From Pyricularia pennisetigena (Eukaryota > Ascomycota > Sordariomycetes > Magnaporthales > Pyriculariaceae), in the NCBI RefSeq assembly GCF_004337985.1, contig NC_043741.1:877920-941919 (forward strand): DNA of 64,000 nt. Direction: 5' to 3'. The notes under the pieces are model-generated. The model was not told the DNA's origin, ran no database searches, and saw only the letters and a list, made by a program, of their open reading frames with translations. Below are positions 34,183 to 46,731 of the stretch, one piece after another; position 1 is the stretch's first letter; every line of letters begins with the position of its first letter. The position numbers and the translations under genes are program-made.

Positions 34183-36180
34183 ATGGCGTCTTCTCAGCGG
34201 ATTGCCATCGTCTCAGTCTACGACAAGACAGGACTCTTGGATCTGGCTAAAGGCCTCATCAAGAACAATGTTCGCATCCTGGCGTCTGGAGGTACCTCCA
34301 AGATGATCAGGGAATCCGGCTTCCCTGTAGAGTAAGTGATGTCTGGTTCGCACTTTTAAAAGCATCTTGTCGGAGACAGAGAAGATACACAAAGAGAGGC
34401 CAAGCACTGCCAATCTAACGCACAATACCTCCACCCTAGAGACATCTCGGCCATCACCAAGGCCCCGGAGATGCTGGCTGGCCGGGTCAAGACGCTGCAT
34501 CCTGCCGTGCACGCCGGAATCCTGGCGCGCAACCTCGAGTCGGACGAGAAGGACCTTGCCGAGCAGAGCATCGACAAGGTCGACTACGTCGTCTGCAACC
34601 TGTACCCCTTCAAGGACACCGTCGCAAAGATCAACGTCACGGTCCCCGAGGCCGTCGAGGAGATCGACATTGGTGGCGTCACCCTGATCCGCGCCGCCGC
34701 CAAGAACCACTCGCGCGTCACTATCCTGAGCGACCCGACCGACTACGCCGAGTTCCTCAAGGAGCTCGACAGTGGCGAGATCAAGGAGTCGAGCCGCAAG
34801 CTGTACGCCCTCAAGGCCTTTGAGCACACGGCCGACTACGACGCCGCCATCGCCGACTTCTTCCGCAAGCAGTACGCCTCGGACGGCCTGCAGCACCTCA
34901 CCCTCCGCTACGGCGCCAACCCCCACCAGAAGCCCGCCGCTGCCTTCGCCAGGGAGGGCAAGCTGCCCTTTAAGGTCCTCTGCGGCAGCCCCGGCTACAT
35001 CAACCTGCTTGATGCCCTCAACGCCTGGCCGCTGGTCAAGGAGCTCAAGGCCGCCCTCGGCCTCCCCGCCGCCGCCAGCTTCAAGCACGTGTCGCCCGCC
35101 GGCGCCGCCATCGGCACCCCGCTATCGGCTGACGAGCAGAAGGTCTACATGGTCGAGGGCATCGAGGGTCTCGAGTCGTCGGCTCTGGCCCAAGCCTACG
35201 CCCGCGCCCGTGGCGCCGACCGCATGTCGTCTTTTGGTGACATGATCGCCCTCAGCGACGTCGTCGACCTGCCCACGGCCCAGATTATCTCCAAGGAGGT
35301 TTCCGACGGCGTCATTGCTCCCGGCTACGACGCGGCCGCGCTCGAGGTTCTCAAGAAGAAGAAGGGCGGCCGCTACCTGGTGCTTCAGATGGACGCTGAC
35401 TACGTCCCGAGCCCGCAGGAGTTGCGGATCGTGTACGGCGTGTCGCTAACCCAGCACCGCAACGACGTCGAGATCTCGCCCGCCTCGTTCAGCACCGTCG
35501 TCGTGCCCAAGGACGGCCCGGCCTTGCCCGAGTCGGCCCTGCGCGACCTGACCGTCGCCACCATCGCGCTCAAGTACACCCAGAGCAACTCGGTCTGCTA
35601 CGCGACCAACGGCCAGGTCATCGGCCTCGGCGCCGGCCAGCAGTCCCGCATCCACTGCACCCGACTCGCCGGCGACAAGGCCGACAACTGGTGGCTGCGC
35701 TTCCACCCGCGCGTCCTCGGCATCAAGTGGAAGAAGGGCACCAAGAGGCCCGACAAGAGCAACGCCATCGACCTGCTCGTCAGCGGCGAGCTGCCCAAGT
35801 CCGGCCCTGAGAGGGAGTCGTTTGAGGCACTGTTCGATGATGTCCCTGCCGCCTTTAGCGAGGCCGAGAGGGAGGAGTGGCTCGGCAAGCTTACCAACGT
35901 TGCGATTTCTAGCGATGCATTTGTAAGTTTTCCTTTTTTGTTCATATCTTGTCAACTTTCGAACAGTGAAGAGGAACAAAAAAAAAAAAAAAACATCAAC
36001 TAAGTAACCCAAACACTTAAATAGTTCCCCTTCACCGACAATGTGTACCGTGCGGCTCGTTCAGGAGTCAAGTACATGGCCGCGCCAAGCGGGAGCCAAA
36101 ACGACCAGCCCGTGTTCGACACGGCCGACAAGTTGGGCATCACTTTTGTGGAGCAGAGCGTCAGGCTGTTCCACCACTAA
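34183..36180 (+). CDS. ADE17: Bifunctional AICAR transformylase / IMP cyclohydrolase (PurH)
   Basis: Catalyses the last two steps of de novo IMP synthesis: formyl transfer from 10-formyl-THF to AICAR, then ring closure to IMP; cytosolic. Exons 34183-34331, 34440-35922 and 36025-36180 give 595 aa, close to the family norm of about 590. Introns are 108 nt (GTAAGT, TAG) and 102 nt (GTAAGT, CAACTAAG branch region, TAG). The N-terminal MGS-like IMP cyclohydrolase domain shows [17 protein letters not shown] and [12 protein letters not shown]. The C-terminal transformylase domain has the catalytic KH in SFKHVSPAG and the substrate-binding [10 protein letters not shown] segment. Exon 2 is very GC-rich with C/G third positions, which creates long antisense open frames that should not be annotated. 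Intron 2 carries a poly-A run. Confidence 0.96.
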
Positions 36181-36546
36181 AGCATCACAGCATGACTCTC
36201 GGAGTGGAAATAAAGCAAAGTTTGGGAGATGGGGAGATTCTACTGTATATACCCATACGATATTGATGTGATTGACTAAGGAAATAAAATGGGCGTATTT
36301 AGGTTCAACACGGGGACATGGTTTTTAGGGATAATATCCAGACTTGAACAAGCAGCAAACAAAGCTTCTATTTTCTTCATTCATCTATGTTGCTGACTGA
36401 CTTTTTTTTGTCATCCATTTTCGTTGTGTCATATGCCTAAAAAGGTTTCCCTGCGATCATTCAATATCATGAAGCAAATCATTGTCATGCAGCATTATCT
36501 CAATATTTTTCTTGATCGCCCCGTACAGCTCCCCTTTTTTAGCAGT
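36181..36546. other. Convergent 3' region, ADE17 / eEF1B
   Basis: The 3' UTRs of two converging genes; nothing else is seen. Confidence 0.6.
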
Positions 36547-37764
36547 TTACAACTTCTGCATGGCAGCAACATCGGTGGACTGGACGTAGTCCTCAAGCTC
36601 CTCAATCTGCTCCTGGAGCTCAGTGACACCGACCTTGTCGTCCTCGACAACCAGGGTCATCTGGAGCTTGCTAACACCGTAACCAACGGGAACCAGCTTG
36701 GAGGCACCCCAGACGAGACCGTCCTGCTCGATGGCGCGAACAGCAGCCTCGAGCTCGGTCATGTTGGTCTCATCGTCTGTAAACGTCATGTTAGTATTTG
36801 ATAGTTCAAAGGCTTGTGTTTTGAACGAAAAAGGTATCTGTTACGCACCCCAAGGCTTGATGTCAAGAGTGACAACCGACTTGGCAATGGTCTTGGGCTT
36901 GGTAGCCTTCTTTTTGTTGTACTCGTCGAGGCGCTCCTGGCGGATACGGGCAGCCTCGGCGTCCTCCTCCTCGTCGTCGCTGCCGAACAAGTCGACATCG
37001 TCGTCATCCTCCTCGGCAGCAGGGGCCTTGGCGGGGTTCAGGGTAGCCTCGGTCTTCTCGGGTCCGTACTCGGTGTAAGCCTTGGTGGCATCGCCGGGCA
37101 GGTTGGAGAACTCATCCTCGTACGAGGCGATGTGCTTGTACCACCGGGCAGCGTTGGGGTACTTGGTGGCGTCGGGAGCAGAGCTCAAGGCCTTGTAGGT
37201 GACGACATCGGCCTGGCTGGCAGAGTTGCTGTTACGGTTTGAGTGTGGTTAGCCGCATATTCTAACGCTGTGCTTGGTAGAAACGGCGCGTTTTGATGAA
37301 ACACCCATACAACATAATTGCATGGGCGAAGGGTGCAAATCAGAGGTGCACAAAGTGCTTGTTTGGTCGTCATTGGCAGGGTCTTAAGCTGCTCGGAAAC
37401 ACGGACCAATTTTTATCATCACGTAGGTAGGGGAGGCGACTGCTAAAGTCTCGATGGGGAGAGAAAATATCATTTTAACATACCCAACGATGTACGAGCG
37501 TGTGGACAACCAGCTGTCAAGCACTGAAATTGGCTCGTCAGTAGGTCGAACCAAAGAGGCTCATCAGACAGTCCAGACGAGACAAGAGAAAAAAAAGACA
37601 CATTGTTGGTCAAAACATGGTGGCGCGAAAAGAAAAAGCCAAAAAAAAAAAAAAAAATGGGTGGATGGGTGGCGCAAACACAAACGGTTTTGCGGCAAGA
37701 GAGCAAAGCATCATGGATACTTACTGGCAAGGCCAGCGTCGGTGAGGATGTCAGCGAAACCCAT
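36547..37764 (-). CDS. EFB1: Elongation factor 1-beta (eEF1B alpha, GDP/GTP exchange)
   Basis: Nucleotide exchange factor that recharges eEF1A with GTP during cytosolic translation. Four exons: 37764-37725, 37523-37484, 37228-36849 and 36776-36547, giving 229 aa. The first two exons are only 40 nt each and are too short to show as frames. They were placed from donors GTAAGT and GTATGT and the continuous product [13 protein letters not shown] / [13 protein letters not shown] / [14 protein letters not shown]. The N-terminal half is GST-like. The middle is acidic ([20 protein letters not shown]) with the conserved DLFGSD. The C-terminal exchange domain reads [17 protein letters not shown] and ends in the conserved [11 protein letters not shown]. 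Intron 2 (255 nt) is the longest. The exon 3 donor is GTGCGT. Divergent from HSP78. Confidence 0.95.
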
Positions 37765-38310
37765 GATGAATGCTTTTCTGAGGAAGAGACGAAGAACAAA
37801 GAGACAATAACAAGATTTTCGTGGGTGAGGAATTTGTCCTTAAATGAAGTTTGAAGAAAAGAAAGAGGCTGGTAATATGGAGTGAAGCGAAGTTATAAGG
37901 TGGGGTGGATTCATTGCTGCCAATTTCTGAATTTTTTTTCCCTGCTGGCCCAAGGAGGGGTCCCCCAAAAAGGGGCCACGGCGCGACACGAACATTTCTC
38001 GATACCCCGCCACAAAGTGGAAGCTTCATCTGGTCCAAAGAAAAAGCACGTGGTGATAAGACATAAGATAGCTAGCTGGCTTTCGCAGGTACCGCATAAA
38101 GTATCTTGGCATGAAGATTAGAAGATTATACAGTAAATACAGTAATGGCAAGTGTGGATCAATACAGTATAAGCAAGCGATTCTGTGGAGCTCGTGCATG
38201 TATGTACCACAGTTTTCGTTACAAAGTACCACAGAGATGGTATCTGGATCCCACCCCCCCTGTCTACCCTCGTAGTCCTGATTGGTTCATGGCAAAAGCT
38301 TTCAATTCAA

Positions 38311-38337
38311 TTCTGGAAGCTCCCGAAGCTTCGTGAA
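38311..38337 (+). promoter_or_regulatory. Heat shock element cluster before HSP78
   Basis: TTC-tg-GAA at 38311-38318 is followed by a perfect three-unit element, GAA-gc-TTC-gt-GAA, at 38325-38337. This is the Hsf1 recognition pattern nGAAnnTTCnnGAAn, about 260 bp upstream of the HSP78 ATG. Confidence 0.8.
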
Positions 38338-38388
38338 AGAGCTGGAAGCTGTGGCTAAGACCCGATTGTAGCATCATTATTCTTCCAA

Positions 38389-38396
38389 GAACATTC
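38389..38396 (+). promoter_or_regulatory. Second heat shock half-array (GAAcaTTC)
   Basis: A perfect inverted GAA/TTC pair with 2-nt spacing, 50 bp downstream of the main cluster and about 200 bp upstream of the HSP78 ATG. Confidence 0.6.
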
Positions 38397-38595
38397 GATT
38401 CGCCAACTTAATAGCATCACGTTCTGAAGTGATAGTGTCTTATAAGATTGGCCCCGTCTTGTTGTAGTCTCGCGGACTGAAATTTTGCCTTCCTTAGCTG
38501 CGATCGTTTTCATTCTCGTACCAAGATTTGTGTTGTCCTTTTTGTCATTAGACCTATTTAATTCCAAATCTATACCCGCAACCAATCTCGATCAA

Positions 38596-41016
38596 ATGCT
38601 ATCACGTAGCCAAATTCATATCTCATCACGCCGCCTCGCAGGAGCTACAACCCAATCACTTCTACGCGGCCAACCGCTAGTAAGAGCAGCCGGGCTCAGT
38701 GCTCGGCTGCCATCATCATCAGACAATGCCATCACATTAACTCACACTGATGCTCGCCCTCGGCGGTTGCTACCCATCACAGCCGTCAGGCACTATGCCA
38801 ATGGCCGACCACATCCTCCAGGCGGCACCCACCGCATGAACATGGGTGGCGGGGAGGAGGAGAAGCCAGCTCTGGAACAGTACGGCATAGACCTCACGGC
38901 CAAGGCGAAGGAGGGGAAGCTGGATCCCGTCATTGGCCGCGATGGCGAGATTCAACGGACTATCCAGGTGCTATCCCGCAGAACCAAGAATAACCCCGTC
39001 TTGATCGGAAACGCAGGAACCGGAAAGACGGCCATCCTGGAGGGCCTGGCTCTGCGTATTGTTCGGGGTGACGTGCCGGAGAGCATTAAGAACAAGCGTG
39101 TCGTCAGTCTGGACCTGGGCTCGCTTATTGCCGGCGCCAAATTCAGGGGTGACTTTGAGGAGCGTTTGAAAAAGGTGCTCAGCGAAGTTGAGCAGGCCAA
39201 CGGACAGGTCATTCTCTTCATTGACGAGCTCCACACGTTACTTGGGCTGGGCAAGGCAGAAGGCTCCATTGATGCCTCGAATCTACTCAAGCCTGCATTG
39301 TCTCGTGGCGAGCTCCAATGCTGTGGAGCCACGACACTGAACGAGTATCGTCTTATTGAAAAAGATGTCGCGCTGGCTCGCCGTTTCCAGCCAATTCTCG
39401 TCAATGAACCCACCGTAGAGGACACCATCAGCATCCTCCGTGGCATCAAGGACAAGTACGAGGTCCACCATGGAGTTCGCATTACCGATGGTGCCCTTGT
39501 TGCAGCTGCCGCCTATTCAAACCGCTACATTACCGACAGATTCCTACCAGACAAGGCCATTGACCTCATGGACGAGGCAGCCAGCTCGCTCAGGCTGCAA
39601 CAGGAAAGCAAACCCGAGGACATAATGCGTTTGGACCAAAAGATCATGACCATTCAGATTGAGCTCGAGTCCCTGCGGAAAGAAAAGGATGTGGCCAGCC
39701 GCGAGCGCCGCGAGAAGCTAGAAGCAGACCTCAAAAAGTTGCAAGATGAAGTGAAAGAGCTCAACGACAAATGGGAAAAGGAGCGCTCCGAGATCGACGC
39801 CATCAAGCAGACACAGGCCGAACTGGACCGGGCACGCATCGAACTAGAGCTCGCCCAGCGTGAGGGCAACTTTGGCCGTGCCTCGGAGCTGCGCTTTGGC
39901 GTCATACCCTCGCTTGAGGCCAAGCTGCCCAAGGAAGGCGAGGAATCCAAGACTGACGGCAGCCTAATCCACGACTCCGTGACTGCCGACGATATTGCCA
40001 ACGTCGTCTCGCGCATCACTGGCATCCCAGTCTCCAAGTTGACGTCTGGACATATCGAGAAGCTGGTTCACATGGAGGAGACGCTGCGTGAGGCGGTCCG
40101 CGGCCAGGATGAGGCCCTGCACGCTGTTGCGGACGCCGTGCGCCTTCAGCGCGCCGGACTCAGCGGCGAGAACCGCCCCACGGCGTCCTTCTTCTTCCTC
40201 GGCCCCACGGGTGTCGGCAAGACGGAACTCTGCAAGAAGCTGGCCGGCTTCCTGTTCTCGACCGAGTCGGCCGTCGTGCGGTTCGACATGAGCGAGTTCC
40301 AGGAGAAGCACACCATCAGCCGTCTCATCGGCGCCCCGTCAGGCTACGTCGGATATGAGGACGCGGGACAGTTGACCGAGGCGGTGCGCCGCAAGCCTTA
40401 CGCCGTGCTGCTGTTTGACGAGTTCGAAAAGGCGCACCGCGACATCTCGGCGCTGTTGCTGCAAGTCCTCGACGAAGGGTTCCTGACCGACGCACAGGGC
40501 CACAAGGTCGACTTCCGCAACACCATCATCGTCTTCACGTCAAACCTGGGCGCCGACATACTCGTCGGCGCCAACCCTGCCGTGCCATACAAAGAACTGC
40601 CCGACGGCGCCATTAGCCCTGAAGTCAAGACGGCCGTCATGGACGTCGTGCAGTCGCGGTACCCGCCCGAGTTCCTCAACCGCATCGACAGCTTCATCGT
40701 CTTCAAGCGCCTCTCCCTCGAGGCCCTGCGTGACATTGTCGACATCAGGCTCAGGGAGCTGCAGGGCCGCCTGACCGACAGGCGCATCACGCTCGAGGCC
40801 TCGGGCGAGGTCAGGGACTGGCTCGCGCAGAAGGGCTACGACCCCAAGTACGGCGCGCGGCCGCTCAACAGGCTTATCACGGTTGAGATCGCCAACCGGC
40901 TGGCGGACAAGATCATCAGGGGAGAGATCAAGAGTGGCGACACCGCGCTCGTGAGGATTACTGAAGACAAGGGTGCCTTGGAAGTCGTCAGGGGGGAGGA
41001 CCAGGCGACTCAGTGA
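38596..41016 (+). CDS. HSP78: Mitochondrial ClpB-type disaggregase Hsp78
   Basis: AAA+ chaperone of the mitochondrial matrix that dissolves aggregates and reactivates proteins with mtHsp70. Single exon of 806 aa, close to yeast Hsp78. The ATG at 38596 was chosen; sequence in frame upstream begins at a TTG and covers the promoter. Residues 1 to about 68 are Arg/Ser-rich with almost no acidic residues ([20 protein letters not shown]...), a clear matrix-targeting sequence. As in Hsp78, the ClpB N domain is missing and AAA-1 starts right after the presequence. AAA-1 Walker A is GNAGTGKT at about 138-145, with Walker B FIDELH. A charged coiled-coil middle domain follows at about 370-460. AAA-2 Walker A is GPTGVGKT at about 536-543, with Walker [11 protein letters not shown], and a ClpB-type C domain ends the protein. 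Heat-shock elements lie upstream. Confidence 0.96.
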   Translation: MLSRSQIHISSRRLAGATTQSLLRGQPLVRAAGLSARLPSSSDNAITLTHTDARPRRLLPITAVRHYANGRPHPPGGTHRMNMGGGEEEKPALEQYGIDLTAKAKEGKLDPVIGRDGEIQRTIQVLSRRTKNNPVLIGNAGTGKTAILEGLALRIVRGDVPESIKNKRVVSLDLGSLIAGAKFRGDFEERLKKVLSEVEQANGQVILFIDELHTLLGLGKAEGSIDASNLLKPALSRGELQCCGATTLNEYRLIEKDVALARRFQPILVNEPTVEDTISILRGIKDKYEVHHGVRITDGALVAAAAYSNRYITDRFLPDKAIDLMDEAASSLRLQQESKPEDIMRLDQKIMTIQIELESLRKEKDVASRERREKLEADLKKLQDEVKELNDKWEKERSEIDAIKQTQAELDRARIELELAQREGNFGRASELRFGVIPSLEAKLPKEGEESKTDGSLIHDSVTADDIANVVSRITGIPVSKLTSGHIEKLVHMEETLREAVRGQDEALHAVADAVRLQRAGLSGENRPTASFFFLGPTGVGKTELCKKLAGFLFSTESAVVRFDMSEFQEKHTISRLIGAPSGYVGYEDAGQLTEAVRRKPYAVLLFDEFEKAHRDISALLLQVLDEGFLTDAQGHKVDFRNTIIVFTSNLGADILVGANPAVPYKELPDGAISPEVKTAVMDVVQSRYPPEFLNRIDSFIVFKRLSLEALRDIVDIRLRELQGRLTDRRITLEASGEVRDWLAQKGYDPKYGARPLNRLITVEIANRLADKIIRGEIKSGDTALVRITEDKGALEVVRGEDQATQ

Positions 41017-41372
41017 GCATACGTTTTGACACGCAATATTGGAGGCGTATCAAAAGTTCTGTAACATTTGACGTTGTTTCGTTTTGTACATAATTAATGG
41101 CTTCCGGGAACCACTCCACTGAGCATATTCTAACGGTTAACAGTCTGTCTAACAAAATGTATAGGCGTTGGTGGGTTGGGTTATCAAGATAATGAAACTT
41201 TTTATGCACTGCTAAAATCCATGACTTTCTTTCTGATTCCCCCTTTTACTGAAGACTAGAGATGTGAAGCGTACTCTACCTGTGTTCTGTTGCCTCCCCC
41301 TGCAAGCTTCTTCTCATCACAACGGTAGTAGGATGTGCATAGTAACTCGGCTCATATTGTCTTGTAGACATT

Positions 41373-41432
<60 letters not shown>

Positions 41433-42713
41433 CATTCAAGCCAGACCAAGTGTAAAGGCGAATTACGGGTTTGACATATCCACACAATCATCTCGGTCCT
41501 GATTCGATGGCTTTGAAATACCACATAGTTCTAGGAACTTGGCCTAGTTAAAACCTTCACCTTAGAATTGCTCAACAAACACTAACTTGACATTGAATTA
41601 ACTAGGTAGTGGTCCGCAAGTTCCACCTCAATAATCATAGCCTCGTGGCGGCAAGGTCGAAAAGACACATATGAAAAAGAAAGGAAGAACGACCAACGTT
41701 GACAGGCCTTGGCTGCCAACTAGCTTCCCAGGCTACGCTCTAAAGAAAAGAAAAAAAAAACCACCACCCCCCTGACCAGCGCCCAACAAGCCACGGCCAA
41801 CCGTGACGAACGTTAGAGCCACCGAGGCAGGAAAAGAAGAAACAAACACGGCAGAGGTCCAACGGCATGAAAAAAAAAAAAAAAAAACACCAGTGAGAGC
41901 ATGACGTAGGGAGCGCCACAAGTATGCACCCCCGCCCAACAGTGTGTCGCTTCTTGCCCCTCTCCCCTTTCCAAAGCGGACGACCGTGTCATCTTTCAGT
42001 GATGAATCGAACCCACCGAATCTAGCGGGCAAAACAGATCAACTGGTCGAAATACCTAGGCAGCCAAGGGCCATTATGGACAAGTCCGGAAAGCAAAGGG
42101 GCCTCGCTGCTCCGTATGCACACATCTCCCCTATCCATACCGTCGAGTTATGATGTGCGTGCATCGATCCCAAGTTGTTACGAACGATCCCCGACGAGCC
42201 CAGGTTGAAAAAAAAGAGCAAAATGATCGTTAAGAGGCTGCGTAGCTCCTTTCTGCATCCCCATAGCTCTACTCATGGCGGGAATCACAAAAAGAGGGCA
42301 GACACAAAAAACACATTCCGCCGTTGTTTCAAAATGTACAGAAAGATTCCAACCCCAACGCGCCCCTTTCTTCCCGGAAACGAATACCACAGAAAGAGAG
42401 AAAAAGAAATCGTTTCATTCTTTGACCAAAAAAAGCAGCAGTCGCGCGAAGAAAAAAAGCAGGAATGAGAAAAATAGCGAATACTAAGAAAAAAGTCCCT
42501 CTAGATAATGCGGCTTTCTGCACTTTTCTTTTTGTTTCTGAGGATCAAGGACCAGACAGAGACCACCACGTTTATGCAGGTTCATGGATTGGGGTGTTGT
42601 TGAGGAGGAAGGAAAAAGGCTAATCGATTGTTCTGATGGAAAACTTGGCCGAAGTACAACCGAATCTTGACGCTGACCGAGGGAGAGGAGACAATACCCG
42701 CGCTCTGCTTTCT
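41017..42713. other. Convergent 3' region, HSP78 / ARF1
   Basis: About 1.7 kb without a recognisable gene. It holds a 59-nt poly-T at 41374-41432 and several A-rich runs. The part next to 42714 is the ARF1 3' UTR. Confidence 0.55.
41374..41432 (+). repeat. Poly-T tract (59 nt)
   Basis: The longest homopolymer in the window, uninterrupted, 350 bp after the HSP78 stop. No target-site duplication or retro-copied sequence is seen beside it. Confidence 0.95.
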
Positions 42714-45505
<2,792 letters not shown>

Positions 45506-46219
45506 ATGTTGTTTCTTTCGGCGACGCGGCTGCTGGCCGCCGCCAGCGTCCTCTCGGCGGCGCTGGCCCACAACATCGGGCTCCCTGCCCACGGCCGCGA
45601 GTGCTTCTACGAGACCCTGCACAAGGAAGACAAGATGACTGTGACATTCCAGGTCGGCGACAGGGAGTTTGGCAGTGCAGGAAACCTCGACATTGACTTT
45701 TGGGTATGAGACAGCCCGGTATTTTTTTTTTCAGGAGGATGATATGGCCATCAACAAACAACGTTGTACATGAATACATACTAACAAGGCCACAACCCAC
45801 AACAGATAACAAACCCCGAAGGTCAGTACGAGACGTTTGCCAAGTCCATCTCCAACGGCGACTACAGCTTCACGGCCCACATGGACGGTCAGTACACGTA
45901 CTGCTACGGCAACGAGCACTGGGGCGCCACGAGCAAGGAGGTCTCGTTCAACGTGCACGGCATCGTCTACGTCTCGGAGCACGACCAGCCCCAGGACCCG
46001 CTCGAGTCCTCGGTCCGCCAGCTGTCGGAGCTGCTGGCCCAGGTCAAGGACGAGCAGAGCTACTTCATCCTCCGCGAGCGCACCCACCGCAACACCGCTG
46101 AGAGCACAAACAGCCGCGTCAAGTGGTGGAACCTCTTCGTCATTGGCATCATCATTGGCGAGTACATCTTTCAGGTCTGGTGGCTCAGGAGGTTCTTTGA
46201 GGTGAAGAGGGTGGTTTGA
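45506..46219 (+). CDS. EMP24: p24 family cargo receptor Emp24
   Basis: Type I membrane protein cycling between ER and Golgi in COPII/COPI vesicles; with its p24 partners it sorts GPI-anchored and other cargo. Exons 45506-45703 and 45806-46219 around a 102-nt intron (GTATGA donor, CAG acceptor) give 203 aa, equal to yeast Emp24. The signal peptide is MLFLSATRLLAAASVLSAALA (cleaved before HNIGL). A GOLD domain follows, with Cys residues of the usual disulfide (RECFYE, YTYCYGNEHW), then a heptad-like helical region. The membrane segment lies at about 170-190 (WWNLFVIGIIIGEYIFQVWW). The short cytosolic tail RRFFEVKRVV has the FF COPII signal and a basic pair at -4/-3, a COPI-type retrieval signal. 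The tail and length favour Emp24 over Erv25. Confidence 0.93.
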
Positions 46220-46731
46220 GTGAAAGAAATAGACCGACGGAAGTGAGCTGGGGTGACTTTGTGTTTTGGGCGGTCACGGTTGGGAAGGGTGATCCAGGTT
46301 GGGGGTGATATCGGCATATTTAGAAACCTTTGATCATGCAAACTGTGTGGCTCTGAGGCAGAAGGTCGGAGTTTTTGCGCAATGTTCTGTGAAACGCTGT
46401 TCTATCAAGACGTCAATAGACTAACGATCTCAACACTTCCGAATGTGGATGGTGGAGAAATTCGTAACACAATCAAACTTTGGGCCCATCACAGATGAAT
46501 ACACTGGTGACCGTATTTTTTCTTTCAGATCAGCTAAGGACGGACGTCACAGTGTTTGAAAATATTCAAAAAGAGGAATGCAACTGGAATTTGTTATCTA
46601 TGAAAAACCCATATGAACGCCAAAACCATGAACATTCGTCCACCGCTATCGAAAATCTTTACATGTGGACATTAACCAAGAAATACAGGAAACTGGAACC
46701 CGTAACGAGAAACAAATCATCCCTCGAAACC
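46220..46731. other. Convergent 3' region, EMP24 / DUF3405 gene
   Basis: The 3' UTRs only. The plus-strand open frame starting at 46480 is an antisense shadow of the DUF3405 gene. Confidence 0.6.

Larger units (their letters stand above)
37765..38595. promoter_or_regulatory. Divergent promoter eEF1B / HSP78
   Basis: An 831-bp spacer. The HSP78 half carries heat-shock-element arrays at 38311-38337 and 38389-38396. The eEF1B-proximal half has no motif I can name. Confidence 0.6.

Noticed and set aside
34213..35088. 291-codon minus-strand open frame opposite ADE17
   Set aside because: Antisense shadow: ADE17 has C/G at most third positions, which removes stops from the opposite strand. Composition is Gly/Val/Leu/Glu-rich with no family resemblance.
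41990..42030. Minus-strand GGTGGGTTCGATTC, like a tRNA T arm
   Set aside because: The T stem does not pair and no A box or acceptor stem lies at tRNA spacing.
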